A program made the position numbers and the translations under genes. Below the pieces are notes generated by a model, which saw nothing but the letters and a program-made list of their open reading frames with translations, ran no database searches and was not told the DNA's origin. This document shows, piece after piece, positions 11,319-22,699 of a stretch of 64,000 nucleotides of DNA (position 1 is its first letter; each line of letters starts with the position of its first letter). Source of the DNA: Bathynomus jamesi (Eukaryota; Arthropoda; Malacostraca; Isopoda; Cirolanidae); assembly GCA_023014485.1 (NCBI GenBank), contig JAJOZX010002361.1:410001-474000 (forward strand). Reading direction: 5' to 3'.

Positions 11319-12785
11319 CTGGGTGATCCAGATAAATGGGACCCATAAAAAAAATGGTGTCAATAATCCAGCAGGGTTGAAGCACCTTAAACAGAAAAAA
11401 ACAAACATAAAAAAAAAAGCCAAATATTCTTAATATTTAATTCCTTTCATAAAAAGTATATATCATTCGAAAGAGTAGAGTTACAAGTTTATTATGAAAT
11501 ATTTATTTTTTTAAAATGACTCCTTTCAAATGTGCTCCATTAGTTGCCAAGCATTCCAGTGTTCTCGCTTGTAAGTTCTGCATCACTTTTGCAAGAGTGT
11601 GCGGTGGTATGGCCTGTATCTCATTTGTGATGGCGGCCTTCAATTCTTGCAAAGTCGTTGGGTTATTTCTGTAGACCCTACTCTTTAAATATCCCCAGAG
11701 ATAATAATCTAAGGGAGAAAAATCCGGAGACCTTGCGGGCCATTCAACGTCTCCAAATCTTGAGATTAACTCGCCTGGAAACGTTTGACGCAAAACTGCC
11801 ATGCAGTTCCTCGTGGTATGGCAGGTAGCTCCGTCTTGTTGGAACCAGTGGTTTTCTAGAGAAAGATCTCTTAATTTAGGAATAAGGAAATCGGTCAACA
11901 TTTTTTCGTAGCGATCACCATTTACAGTGACCGTGTTTCCGGTGGAATCCTCGAAAAAGTACGGCCCTATGATCTGAGATGCAGTAAGACCACACCAAAC
12001 AGTTACACGCTGACTATGGAACGGGACTTCGATAATATTCAATGGATTTTCTGTTGCCCAGAAACGACAATTTTGTTTGTTTACAGTTCCATTCAAGTGA
12101 AAATGGGCTTCGTCTGACATAATCAAAGTTGCTAGAAAATTGGTGGTGTCATTTACCTTCTGTTGGATCCATTGACAGAATTGTCATCTTCGTGCGAAAT
12201 CTCCATCGTTTAGTTGTTGCACTGTTTGAATTTTATATGGAAAGAGCATTAAATTTTGCTTGAATATACGGTGTGTTGTTGTTCCATATCCAACTCCTAA
12301 CAGCTGAGAAGCACGTCTGATGCTTATGTTAGGATTATCCTGTACAATTTCATGAGTTCTGTTAATGATCTCGTCTATCCTTGCTGTGCGCACTCTTCCA
12401 GTTGATTTTCTTTTTCCAATGCTGCCAGTTAGGGAAAAATTTCTGACACACCGACGGATTACTTTCTTAGAAGGTGATTTTGACATCTGAAAATTTGTCT
12501 TGAAAGATCTTTGAGCTGAAACTACACTTCTTCCATGCTCATAATATTGCTCAGTTATGAAACGCAGCTGTTCCACAGTCCATGCAGTCATCTTGAAGGG
12601 TTAGTTTTAACTAACACTTTTATTTTGTTTTGTATCTTATCTTGTCTTGTATTGTCAAAACCTATACAATCCTGTACAAACTTGTAACTATCCTCTTTCG
12701 AATGATGCGTATGATTTTATAAAAGGACTTATACTTTAAGAGTTACAGGGGTTTCTTTTGGGTCCCATTTCTCTGGATCACCCTT
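11319..12785 (-). mobile_element. Mariner-like element (DD41D), complete ends
   Basis: Terminal inverted repeats CTGGGTGATCCAGA / AAGGGTGATCCAGA extend through 'aatgggaccc', and the element is flanked by TA (11317-11318 and 12786-12787). It is 1467 bp with a single transposase frame on the minus strand. It must be younger than the Gypsy insertion because it lies in that element's 3' LTR; comparison with the 5' LTR gives the empty site. Confidence 0.94.
11503..12591 (-). pseudogene. Mariner transposase, one in-frame stop
   Basis: It would cut and paste the surrounding element at TA sites. The start ATG at 12591 opens 135 codons with an N-terminal helix-turn-helix region ('FITEQYYEHGRSVVSAQRSF'). 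A TGA follows at 12181-12183, and the same frame then continues to 11503. Catalytic residues: D in 'IMSDEAHFHLNG', D in 'HWFQQDGATCHT', D in 'WPARSPDFSPLDYYLWG'. I count 41 residues between the second and third D, so it is DD41D, the spacing of the rosa-type group. Apart from that one stop, which sits in 'FARR*QFCQW' and could be a CGA-to-TGA transition, the 362-codon frame is open. A start at the ATG within 12126 would give only the catalytic half. Confidence 0.9.
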
Positions 12786-12999
12786 TACAATAACAAAATC
12801 TTCTGTAAAATTACCCCAGCCAACCAAGAACTCAATAAACTCTGAAAGCGACCGGCTTTTTCTTCAAGACGCCAACCTCCCAAACGACAGGAAGAGAAGA
12901 GGACACGAGAGGCCCCTAGAAGAGATAGCCTGCCTCTCGTATCCTTCATTCTTCCCGGCAAATACAAGTAGTAGCAAGAAGAAACCAGCTACAGATCTT

Positions 13000-14600
13000 A
13001 TGCACCAAAACAATGTGACTGTACCCACAGATGCCATCATCAATTAAACACTGTTATATTGCAACGACATGGCCTTGCCCTAGAAAAAATCTTTAAATCG
13101 CTAAAGCCAGATCTACATTTTGTTCCGCAACCCAATCAATCAAGAGGTTACAGTGAAGAGACTTCTTATAACATAAATGAACTCAAACTTCTCAAAGTAT
13201 ATGTGAAAGAGAATAGGTCTAAACTTAGTGATGAACAGCAACGAGTATACGATGCAGTAATCAATTATGTGACCAAGAAGAAGCGAACTCTAATTGCCTT
13301 AGATGCTTTAGGTGGAACCGGAAAAACATTCGTTCTGTCACTGTTGCTTGCTGAAATGCGTTCTCGAAAGAAAATTGCCCTGGCAACTGCTACCAGTGGA
13401 ATTGCAACAACATTGTTTCCAAATGGAAGAACATTGCCCTCCAGATGCAAAGTACCTCTTACAATCAAGAATGATTCGATGTGTAACATATCGAAAAGAG
13501 ACACGACAGGAAAACTTAAAGAATGTTCTCTGATGGTAATTGATGAAGTTTCGATGTGTGACCGACGCGTATTTGAAGCAATTTGATCGTACATTCAGGG
13601 ATTTGCGTGAGACACAAAAGCCATTTGGAGGAATTACCATGGTCTTTGCAGGAGATTGGCGACAGATTTTACCAGTTGTACGTCGACGTGCTAGGCAGAC
13701 AACACTTAAAAGTTCAAATCTATGGAAACACGTGACAATTATGAAGCTATCCAAAAACACGCGAGTTCTACTAAGAGGTGAGGGTGAAGATAAGTTTACG
13801 GAATAGCTATTAATACTTTAACGAAGGAATGTTTTGTGTTAAATTATGAATGCGTGTATTTGAGATGTTGCAAATTTGCACCAGTTGTCCATAAAGGGTT
13901 AAAAGTTGGCGAAGGAAAAATTAAAATTTCTCAAGAACTGGGTCAATTCAAGATAAAATTGAAGAAGGAAAACTTGGTAAAAGGGGGTCGACTCAAGGAT
14001 TTGTGCAAAGAAATATTCGACGACTTAACTCTTGAGTAGATCGATATTGTGCCTAAAAAACGAATCGGTGAAAGAGGTGAACAGATCATGTCCAACCAAT
14101 TTCCCGGCGAGGTAAAAGATTTACAAAAGCTCCGACACTCTGATTGACAGGAAAAATCAACAAGTGTATTCAGCAGAATTCCTTAACTCAATCAATGCAT
14201 CCGGAATGCTACCACGTACACTTTTGTTAAGTAAAAGCATGCTAATAATGCTTCTTCGAAATTTCGACGCTGGCAAGAGACATTGTAACGGAAGCAGACA
14301 TTAGTCGTCAATTTATTGGATCATGTACTGTAATTGATGCGAAATTGGCAACAGCACCACATGCTAGACATCGACTGTTCATACCACGTATCCCCATTGC
14401 TCCGACAGATAACTTATTCCCGTCTCAAATGCAGCAGCGTTAGTTTCCAATTCGGGTTTGCTTCGGGATGACGGCCAACAAGAACCAATGTCAAACCCTG
14501 AAAAAAGTTAGCATCTACTTGAAAAATTATTTTTTCTCGCACGGTCAACTTTACGTTTCCTGGAGCCGAATGGGAAAATCACAAAATTTAAGGATTCTCT
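13000..14600 (+). pseudogene. Helitron PIF1-like helicase portion, broken
   Basis: This is the helicase half of the Helitron transposase, an ATP-driven DNA unwinding domain. Open at 13059-13586: 'KLSDEQQRVYDAVINYV', Walker A 'LGGTGKTF', then 'SLMVIDEVSMCDRRVF' as Walker B. A frame change follows, then 13540-13806 with 'GGITMVFAGDWRQILPVV'. More fragments lie at 14160-14260 ('AEFLNSINASGMLPRTLLLS') and about 14520-14590 ('YFFSHGQLYVSWSR', a late helicase motif). Several frameshifts. It begins immediately after the Gypsy target duplication at 12994-12997. Confidence 0.82.
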
Positions 14601-16543
14601 CCAAAATCGGACACGTGAAATAGAAACAAGAAACCTTTACCAAGGATGTAGTGTTTTACGTAGTATTGTCTTGAATAAAAAAAAAATTGGTTTGAAATTT
14701 TGTAATTTTTAATAATGTTAGTTCGCAACAAATTGGATATAAAATAGGCGATTGGGAAGTTTACAATCACGTCGCATTCTTTTTTGTCAAGAATGAAACA
14801 TATTTCCTAAACAATATTCTGGATTATAATACCAACACATATTAGTATAATGACTCTACAATAAGTATGTATTGCCCAAAGGGTAATAATAGCCTTCCGC
14901 AGGAACTAGCAAAAATATCCTACCCATAGAATGGGGTTTTTTGCTAATAGTTGTAATTTGATGCTACAATATTTGCTACATATCTACGTTTTCGTTATTT
15001 TGTTGCTTCACGTCGAGGTTTCGCATTTACCTATAGTTCTACATGATCCAAATCAAAGCGCATCCACTGTATATCTCGTCGGGCGTGGCCCGACAAGATA
15101 TACAGTAGATATTGGTATTTTGCAGTAGATATTAGTATTTTGCAGTAGGTACTGGTATTTTGTAAGTTGGCTTTGGCTAAATCCAGCACTCCTAACTTTT
15201 CCAGCAAGCTGGGCCGAGCAGCTTAAACTTAAGGCCTATTAACAATGAACCTCACCGATGAGATAGTCAGATACTTTGGACCTGAGGCTATAGGGGCAGT
15301 TATTTGGGAATAGGACCAAAGCCTACCTATGTATTTAGGTAGACTGTAGACAGTCGACGTTAGCATAACATGTAAATAAATTCTTACAAAAGATTCTGAA
15401 CAAAAACTTTTAATTCAGCGTGAGTACCACGAGGTACTTAGAATTTCATTAATGGAGCTTCACAAATTTTAACCAAAGCGGCTTTGAATGGGAAGCTCAA
15501 AATTTTGATGGCTGTTGTATTTGGTAAATGTACTGAATGAATGGCATTTCTGGTTTTCACAAAAATTTATGAAATTTTGTACAGTTCTAGAGACTACATT
15601 AATCTGACCTATGTCTCAAACTTGGCATTATTTCCTTTTGGAAAACAACTTTGAGGTCAAAGAAAATATACAGAGTTTATCTGTTTTTCACACTTTAAAT
15701 CTAAACTCGTAAACATAAACTGTATCTCGGAATTTTGTAAACATAAAATAATCCAAATACTTCAGCAACGGATCAGAATTTGGACAAACATGGAGGGAGT
15801 AGGGTAATGTGTAGACTTTGGTTATAATGCGAGCGTGGACTAACTGGATACGTAATAAGTTTGGTATAAATACCAAAAAGACCTTTCCGTTTCTCGACCA
15901 AAAGGTAGCAACCCTAATTATAAAAACTTACACAAGAAAAGTTTACAGACCAAACTAATTCAAACTGACATGTGTCCACCATCTACAACAATGACCATAA
16001 CATTGGGACAGAGAAATTATCTAAAAAATGTCCTTTTGTAAATAAACGAAATCGCTGTGAATCATTGTTGTTTTTTAATAAAATCAATAATTAAAAGTTG
16101 TCATTATTAACAGGATATTCGCCTATAGTGGCTTTCTGACACAATGACCTTCCGACCTTCTGTTCAACAAGAAGAGAAGATCAAATCCTGCATGAATAAA
16201 CCCTCCACCTGTTGAGGGGAAAACACAGACAAATACCAAAACCAAATATATATATATTAATGGATTTATTTTAATTATTGATCGCTTTATTTTATATTTT
16301 AGATTAGTTATCCTTTATCTTATCTTTCGCTCAATAATTTTTATTTTTTAAAACTTTCTTTTTGCTTTATTAACGAGTTCATCAACTGGCCCCGAAGTGG
16401 CACTTAATAAACATTTTCCCCTCGTTTCATAATTGGCATCGTATTAGTTTTCTTCCCACTTCTCACTGGTGGATACCGCACCGTCCAGTGATCCATTTTT
16501 CCCTCTGCAAAACTCGTGTGTGGTGTGTGTGTGTGTGTGTGTG

Positions 16544-16574
<31 letters not shown>

Positions 16575-17075
16575 GACGATATGGTTCGTGAAATTCTTTT
16601 ATGAGTGGTGCCCAATAAATATTTTTGGGTGAATGGTGTTTGGTTGAATGATTTACCCCCCTCGTATGTGCTCAAATAAAGAGGCTTCCCCCTTTCCCCT
16701 TACTATTCACAGTCTTTCACCTCCCACTCATAAACCCCTAATCCCCCCTTCTCTTCCCCTCTGGCCTTTAGCCCCCGGCTCATAGAGCTGTCTCTCCCCT
16801 CATTTCGCCATCATTTACGACCCTCTGGGTAAAATTATGTCTGTTACCCCTTCGGGACGGAGATGATGCATCGTGAATGACAGACGAGCCGATTCCTTGC
16901 CCACCGGGGAGGAACCCCTGTACGTGACCCCAAAACCTTCCGATCCCCCGAGGATCTTTCAATCGTGATCCTAATGTTGAATTATTCAATTATTCTTTAT
17001 CCTTTTCTTACTTTCGTTCACTTGTTTTTTTTCTATAGTTCATCCTTCCATGTACCGTCCTCCCGTTTTCTTTTT

Positions 17076-17110
<35 letters not shown>

Positions 17111-17440
17111 GTCTCTCTCATTTTATTTTATTGTTCATTATTTCTTTTTCTGTCAATTTCTTTTTATTTCTCTTTAGTTTTCCTTTTTTTATTAAAGAAA
17201 ACGTTGAATTGAAAAGAAAACGTATTTTCATGCTTTTCACTCCTTTTTTTTTATCAATTTATTTTTAGTTTTAGTTTTTCTGTTTTATTTTCTGGTTTCT
17301 CTTACATTTTCTCATGTTTAGATGAACACATGATGAACACATCTAAGGAGAGAGAGAGAGAGAGAGAATGTTAATTATGACCATTTCTATGTAGCTTTAA
17401 ATATATTTCTTCAGTGGATGTTGCAACTAATAGATATATA
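14601..17440. other. Non-coding stretch; hairpin and simple repeats
   Basis: No gene recognised. A perfect hairpin lies at 15067-15105 (arms 'ctgtatatctcgtcgggc', loop 'gtg'-like). The block 14868-14945 ('aaagggtaataatagcc', 'gcaggaactagcaaaa') is related to 53096-53190. Simple repeats: (TG)n then (TA)n at 16517-16574, (CTGT)n at 17079-17107, (GA)n at 17347-17368. Confidence 0.6.
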
Positions 17441-17446
17441 TATACA

Positions 17447-17630
17447 GGGCCTATCAGAGGGGAGGGGGCTAGGAGGGCCATTTGGCCTGGGCCTCAAGCT
17501 TAAGGGGGGGCTTCAAATTTAGAAACTTTCTAGTTTGAATATAATGTTTTGCAGTGAAAGTAATAATTGAGTTTAGCTATGGACCTCAAAAGCTGGAAGT
17601 GGCCCAGGCCTCTCTGAACCTCTGAGAGGG

Positions 17631-17640
<10 letters not shown>
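17447..17640. mobile_element. Possible short MITE
   Basis: CAGGGCCTATCAGAGG at the left is mirrored by 'cctctgagagggccta' at the right, about 190 bp apart, and both ends abut TA-rich sequence. No coding capacity. The ends are not perfectly matched and no clean duplication can be separated from the TA microsatellite, so this is tentative. Confidence 0.45.

Positions 17641-17703
<63 letters not shown>
17632..17703. repeat. (TA)n microsatellite, about 70 bp
   Basis: Uninterrupted TA dinucleotide tract. Comparable tracts occur at 27224-27267, 33118-33154, 35661-35697, 35922-35963, 36960-36995, 53238-53277, 54602-54640, 54704-54750, 56424-56487 and 59190-59243. Confidence 0.98.
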
Positions 17704-17706
<3 letters not shown>

Positions 17707-17760
17707 CGATGTAAATGAAGTGGAGGCCTTGCAAAGGGACACGAACAAAATATACAAATG

Positions 17761-18640
17761 ACAAAAGACAATAACATCACATTTAACACAGAAATTTCAG
17801 CTCTTGAGATATGGTAGAAAAGAGGAACTTAGACTCCATATTATGCTCAAGATAGACAGGAAATTCAGAGAAGCACGAAAGCGATCGATCTGGGGGTAAT
17901 AATGACCGATGATGCAAAATTCGAAACACAAAATCAGAGAGCGATAAATAAAGCAAAAAGAGTCGCGGAACAGGTACTAAGAACGTTCAAAAGAGGGGCA
18001 GTACAGTAATGATTCCCCCTGCTAAAAACACTGATTATACCAAAACTTGAATACTGCTCAGTTTTAACGTCCCCATATAAAAAGGAAGAAACTAATAAAC
18101 TAGAAGAAACGCAGAAACATTTCACAGCAAATAGTGATGGCTGCAAAGAACTCAACTACTGGGAAAGACTACGTAAACTAAATCTGTACTCCCTGGAAAG
18201 AAGAAGAGAGAGGTACACCATAATCTACTGTACATATGGAAAATGATCGAGAAACTGGTACCAAACCTAAAACTAAACCCAATTACCATTCAAACAACGC
18301 TGGAAAATAGGAAAGGCAGAATGTGTAGTGTTCCCAAATTAAGGGCCCGACAAGGGACCCCCTCAACACTGAAGGAAAACAGCTTGGTTGTCAGGGGGCC
18401 AAGACTTTTTAACCAGCTTACAAAGGACCTCAGAAACGTTACAGGGGTCAAAGTTAAAGTCTTCAAGAGAAGACTAGATGCCTAGCTCAGGACGGTACCA
18501 GATGAGCCGGGTGTACCTGGCTATGTACGGTGGAGAGCGCAAGAAAGCAACTAGCTCCTCCACCAAGCCAGACCTAGAGGCGGGGCCACCAGCTTGACCT
18601 TCTTTTGAAGAGAGACCAACGCACGGAAGAGCAACAAGGT
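17761..18640 (+). pseudogene. 5'-truncated LINE reverse transcriptase, C-terminal part
   Basis: Translation gives 'DLGVIMTDDAKFETQNQR' (about 17890), 'TLIIPKLEYCSVLTSPY' (about 18030), 'WERLRKLNLYSLERRRERY' (about 18160) and an open 80-codon end at 18243-18485 containing 'SLVVRGPRLFNQL'. Past its stop the pattern continues as 'TVPDEPGVPGY'. This order is typical of the post-RT region of Jockey/CR1-type non-LTR retrotransposons found in arthropods. Stop codons at about 18006-18011 and frame changes make it non-functional. The catalytic RT core is absent. Confidence 0.75.
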
Positions 18641-18705
18641 TAACGAGGTTATAGTTACATCCACTGAAGAAATATCTTTAAAGCTGCATAGAAAAGGCTA
18701 TAATT

Positions 18706-18823
18706 TTTTATGTAAATATTCAGGTTTAATCGTTTGTGTGTGTGTATGTATGTATATATGTATGTACAATACACACACACACACACACACGCACAAACAA
18801 TTAAACCTGAATATTTACATTAA
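18706..18823. repeat. Inverted repeat flanking (TG)/(CA) tract
   Basis: 'atgtaaatattcaggttta' is repeated in reverse complement at the other end, with GT-rich and CA-rich arms between, so the whole 118 bp can fold back. Confidence 0.85.
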
Positions 18824-18903
18824 AATTCAAAAACTGGTGTTTGACTTAAGAGCTAATGTACTTTTAAGCCATTGGTATTATGCCTAATACCATATTCATA
18901 TAC

Positions 18904-19130
18904 AGAGGGTGGTTCATAAAAGTAAATAGATACCTTCGGTTTTTCCATAGTTTTTGATTTGATATTAAAAAAAAAATCAATGGAATTTTACATATTTATT
19001 GAATGAATATATTTAGAATGGTGTTTGTTTTCCCCTTTTCCATCATGTATCATAAAACTGAGACACGTTCTCGCATTCCATTGATGAGCTTTGCCATTTG
19101 TTATTGAGGATAGTCATCATTGTGTCTATT
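18904..19130 (-). mobile_element. Mariner end relic
   Basis: 'CAGAGGGTGGTTCATAAAAG' after TA resembles mariner-type termini. On the minus strand near 19060-19090 there is a short C-terminal-like coding scrap. No matching opposite end is seen. A (CT)n tract follows at 19143-19179. Confidence 0.4.
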
Positions 19131-19140
19131 TAATTCTGTC

Positions 19141-19182
<42 letters not shown>

Positions 19183-19399
19183 TACGACATTTATATTATT
19201 TATCGCGTTATCCCTCCAAATGAATATCGTCACCAAGAGCACGGAATGGAACCAAGTTTTACGTAAGGTGCATACTCTCATGGTTTAAAGATATACAGTA
19301 GACCCTCGTTATTTCGCGAGATTGGAACCGAGAATTACCGCGAAGTATGGTTTTCGCGATATATCGTTCTATATATTAAAATATGTAGAATTTCTACAT

Positions 19400-21609
19400 C
19401 TTCTTTCTCTTCGCCCGTTCCCGCCTCTATGCGGGGTCGGCGTTTCTGACCAGCCTCCTCCACACAGCCCGGTCCTGGGCTTCTTCCTCCGACAAACCCT
19501 TCTCCCTCAAATCGTCCCTCACCTTCTCCATCCACCTTCGCTTCGGTCTGCCTCTCTTTCTCCTGCCATGCACCTCCATATTCATCGTTCTCTTACCCAC
19601 ATAATCTTCGTCCCCTCTCATCACATGTCCATACCACTTCAGTCTACTTTCTTGTATCTTCCTCGAGATTTCTCCAACGTTTGTTGTGCCCCTTATCCTT
19701 TCATTCCTTACTCTATCCAACCTTGTCACTCCGCACATCCATCTGAGCATTCTCATCTCCGTTACATCTAGTCTTTTCTCATGATCTTTCTTTATAGCCC
19801 AAGACTCAGCCCCATACATCATAGCCGGTCTTACCACAGTCTTATACACCTTTCCCTTAACCCTTGCGCCTATTCTTCGGTCACACAACACCCCTGAAAC
19901 TTTCTTCCAATTTTTCCAACCAGATTGCACTCTGTGTGTTATTTCTGTGTCCAGCTCACCGTCCTCAGCCACTGTCGATCCCAAGTACGTAAACTTACTT
20001 ACTCTCATTAACCTCGCTCTCTCTAAACTAATTTCTGAGTCTTGATTTTCGTAGAACCTCAGGTACTCCGTTTTCTTTCTGCTGATTTTCAACCCTCTGT
20101 CTTCAAAAGCCCTCCTCCATTCCTCCAATTTTCTTTCTACTACTTCTCTCCTGTTGCTGCACAGAACAATATAGTCTGCAAAGAGCATACACCAAGGGGA
20201 TTGATCTTTTATCCCCTGGGCCAACACATCCATAATCAAAACAAAAAGGTACGGGCTCAAAGAAGATCCCTGATGTAGACCAACCCTCACGGAGAACCAT
20301 TCCGTTACACCTACACTACTCCTAACCTGGGTCCTTGCTCCTTCATACATACTTTGCACCAACCTAACGTACTTCTCCGGCACACCTTTCTCTCTCATAC
20401 ACCTCCAAACCTCCTGGCGTGGCACTCTATCATATGCTTTCTCTAGGTCGATGAAAACCATGTGCAGTCCCTTTTGTCGCTCCCGGTGTTTCTCCATCAA
20501 CTGCCTCAGTGCAAAAATCGCATCAGTTGTTCCCCTACCTGGCATAAAACCCAACTGCTCTTCCCCCACGGTTGTCTCTTCTCTTAACCTTTTCTCTATA
20601 ATCCTTTCCCAAACCTTCATCGTGTGTGACATAAGCTTTATTCCCCTATAATTTCCACAATCCTGGATGTCCCCCTTCTCTTTGTAGATAGGTACGAGTG
20701 TACTATCCCCCCATTCCTCCGGCATTTCCTCTTGTTCATATATCTTCTGCATCAGATCCCACAATAGATCTATGCCCTCATCTCCCAAACAATTCCACGC
20801 CTCCACTGGTAACCCATCCGGTCCCAATGCCTTCCCCTTCTTCATTCCTTTCAACGCCACCTTCACCTCCTCCCTACTCACTCCTGAAGTTAACCCTTGA
20901 TTTGGGACACCATCTTCAAAAATAACCCTTGGGTTTTCCTCATTTAACAGATGTTCAAAATAACTCTTCCATCTATCCATGATTTTATCCTGATCCTTTA
21001 AGACCACTCCCTGCCCATCCTTTACCTGTTTAATTTGAGTAAAATCTTTACTCGCCTTATCCCTAGCCTTCGCTATTCTAAGGATCTTTCTCTCTCCCGC
21101 CGGTGTCTCCAACTCTTTATATACTTCATTCATCGCCTGCGCCTTGGCTCTTGCCACTCCCTTCTTCGCCTCCTTTTTCGCCTGCCTATAGCTTTCTCTA
21201 TCCTCTTGTCTACCAGATGTGTCCCACTTCTTTTTAGCATCTTTCTTCCTTTTAATCACCTCCTGAACCTCTTCATTCCACCACCACGTCTCTTTATCTT
21301 CAGGGGGTCTTCTACCTGATGTTTTGCCCAGTACTTCCTCACCAACTCTCAATATCACCCGGCTGTTCTCCTCCCACCATTCTTGTACACTCTCCAACGA
21401 CCTTACTTCTTCCAAAACCTTCTCCTCAAATTTCCTTTTCTGGTCTTCTTTCTTCAGTCCCCACCACTTTATCCTAGGTGTCACCTGTTCTTGCCTTCTT
21501 TTCCTACCACTCTTAAACGACCAATCCATCACCAGGATTCTATGTTGCGCCGCCACGCTTTCCCCGTTTATGACTTTGCAGTTCTTAACTTCTTCCAAAT
21601 GGGATCTCC
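19400..21609 (-). mobile_element. 5'-truncated RTE-like non-LTR retrotransposon with 16-bp target duplication
   Basis: Perfect 16-bp duplication TGTAGAATTTCTACAT at 19384-19399 and 21610-21625. The element reads on the minus strand with its 3' end at 19400, an AG-rich end without a long poly(A). The 5' end is truncated inside the endonuclease-to-RT linker. Confidence 0.93.
19427..21598 (-). pseudogene. RTE-like reverse transcriptase with mutated active site
   Basis: A single open frame of 723 codons; it would copy LINE RNA into DNA at the target. The N-terminus (1-210) is a charged linker after a lost APE-type endonuclease. RT spans about 270-520: 'KGKALGPDGLPVEAWN', 'NYRGIKLMSHTMKVWERI', motif A 'MVFIDLEKAYDRVPR', motif B 'GLHQGSSLSPYLFVLIMD', motif C 'MLFADYIVLCS'. 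The usual motif C is FADD; here the second aspartate is Y, so catalysis should be lost although the frame is otherwise open. The C-terminus has the typical 'RLKWYGHVMRG' and 'GRRKRGRPKRRW' blocks. Similar proteins are often mis-annotated as craniofacial development protein 2. Confidence 0.88.
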
Positions 21610-22020
21610 TGTAGAATTTCTACATATTTCCTCGAAATAGTGGGGTCTTTTCCATTTGGGGGCTAGCAGCGAATTTTAATGAAAATCTGTATACTAATGT
21701 AGTTTTGGTCACTGATTTCAAAAATAACTTTCTTTTTTGGAGAAATGAAAAACAAACATGTTAGAGCACTTTAAATAATTAATATGCGTTTTCACTAGCT
21801 TAAACTAGTTACAGAGGATTGTGTTAAATTTAGCCAGAGTCACAAACTGCTACGGTTTATGAAAAAGTGCTCTAAGTATGGGAAAGTGTGTTCCTTTGAT
21901 AAAAATATCCAGTTCTTTCGCTGCCAAAAGCGTCGGTCAAACGGTAAAAAGTGCAACTTTACGAAGAATACGTTTTTTGAAGGATCCCGGCAGATCTGTA
22001 AAAGTAGCAGAAAAAATCAA

Positions 22021-22156
22021 GAATTAATGCCCAGTTAGGTCAATTGAATGCCCGATTAGGTCAATTGAATGCCCGGTTAGGTCAATTGAATGCCCGGTTA
22101 GGTCAGCTGTATGCCCTTGACGATTGGTTAGGTTAAGTCATGATATTTTCGTTAAA
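22021..22156. repeat. FB family half-palindrome with tandem 'gcccggttaggtcaattgaat' units
   Basis: Four near-identical 21-bp units ('gcccggttaggtcaattgaa' and variants) lead into 'cccttgacgattggttag' and 'gatattttcgtt'. Only one arm is present. The stretch 22410-22700 shows nothing further. Confidence 0.85.
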
Positions 22157-22699
22157 AACACATTAATTATTTAAAGTGCTCTAACATGTTTGTTTTTCAT
22201 TTCTCAAAAAAAAAACGAGTTATTTTTGAAATCAGTGACCAAAACTACATTAGTATACAGATTTTCATTAAAATTCGCTGCAGCCCCCAAACGGAAAATA
22301 TCAAAAATAGTGTTTAGACCGTACTATATTAAAAAAAATGGGAGTAATTTAGGGTACCGTGAAATAGAGAAAGCGAAATATCGGACCGTGAAATAAAGAG
22401 GGGCTACTGTATTACTAAAACATGAATTGCAAACCTACAGTATATGCTTAATTTATTAACTAATCTTATATTTGATTGCATACTAAACTGTATAATAATA
22501 AATATTAAAAATATAATTTAAATTGATAATTTTTTTAAGGAAAACTAACGCAAAAGTGGGCGGATTTTCGGATCTTGTTATAAATTATCTTTGCTAATAC
22601 TGTACTTCCATTTATGAGAATTATAAAGGTTTGGCCGTGTCGTTCTTGCTTGGATTGAGCAGGGACTCCTAAACACAAAAACCACCCTTGTTTCTAGTA

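Larger units (their letters stand above)
6586..12993 (+). mobile_element. Ty3/Gypsy LTR retrotransposon with a mariner in its 3' LTR
   Basis: It is bounded by LTRs starting TGTGGGG and ending CAGCTACA, and flanked by the 4-bp duplication GATC (6582-6585 and 12994-12997). Order: 5' LTR, primer-binding site, gag, pol (protease, RT, RNase H, integrase), short 3' region, 3' LTR. There is no env-like frame. By eye the LTRs differ at roughly a dozen substitutions plus several small indels, so this is not a recent insertion. It lies inside the Helitron between Rep and helicase. Confidence 0.93.
11130..12993 (+). repeat. 3' LTR, interrupted by a mariner
   Basis: Matches the 5' LTR as 11130-11318 plus 12788-12993, separated by the mariner 11319-12785 and its TA duplication. 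A purine-rich tract just upstream ('cggggtgggcagtag', 11115-11129) is the likely polypurine tract. The region 10855-11129 has no separate gene beyond the out-of-frame integrase tail. Confidence 0.92.
3952..14600 (+). mobile_element. Degenerate Helitron, split by a MITE and an LTR retrotransposon
   Basis: Remains of one Helitron transposase (HUH Rep fused to a PIF1-type helicase) lie in order on the plus strand: N-terminal charged region (about 3952-4367), Helitron_like_N domain (4845-6560), helicase (13000-13806) and C-terminal helicase motifs (13830-14600). The gaps are exactly occupied by a MITE (4368-4836) and a Ty3/Gypsy element (6586-12993). Both left target duplications, so the flanks were contiguous before insertion. 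I could not locate the 5' TC or the 3' hairpin-CTRR end, so outer bounds are those of recognisable coding sequence only. Confidence 0.82.
19296..22409. mobile_element. Tigger/pogo-like long-inverted-repeat element, split by an RTE-like element
   Basis: Ends CAGTAGACCCTCGTTATTTC and, inverted, CAGTAGCCCCTCTTTATTTC, flanked by TA on both sides. After removing the nested retroelement (19400-21609 plus one duplication), the two arms remain complementary for about 300 bp (for instance 'gttttggtcactgatttc' at 21703 and its reverse complement near 22227). No transposase is encoded. One arm of the FB palindrome family lies in its centre. Confidence 0.85.

Noticed and set aside
6586..12993. Endogenous retrovirus with env
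   Set aside because: No frame with signal peptide or membrane segment between pol and the 3' LTR; only an out-of-frame integrase tail.
19427..21598. Host craniofacial development protein 2-like gene
   Set aside because: Flanked by a perfect target duplication and containing RT motifs; it is a LINE.
22021..22156. 'ggttaggttaag' strings as telomeric repeats
   Set aside because: Arthropod TTAGG arrays would be tandem and uninterrupted; here the motif occurs once or twice per foldback arm with fixed flanks.
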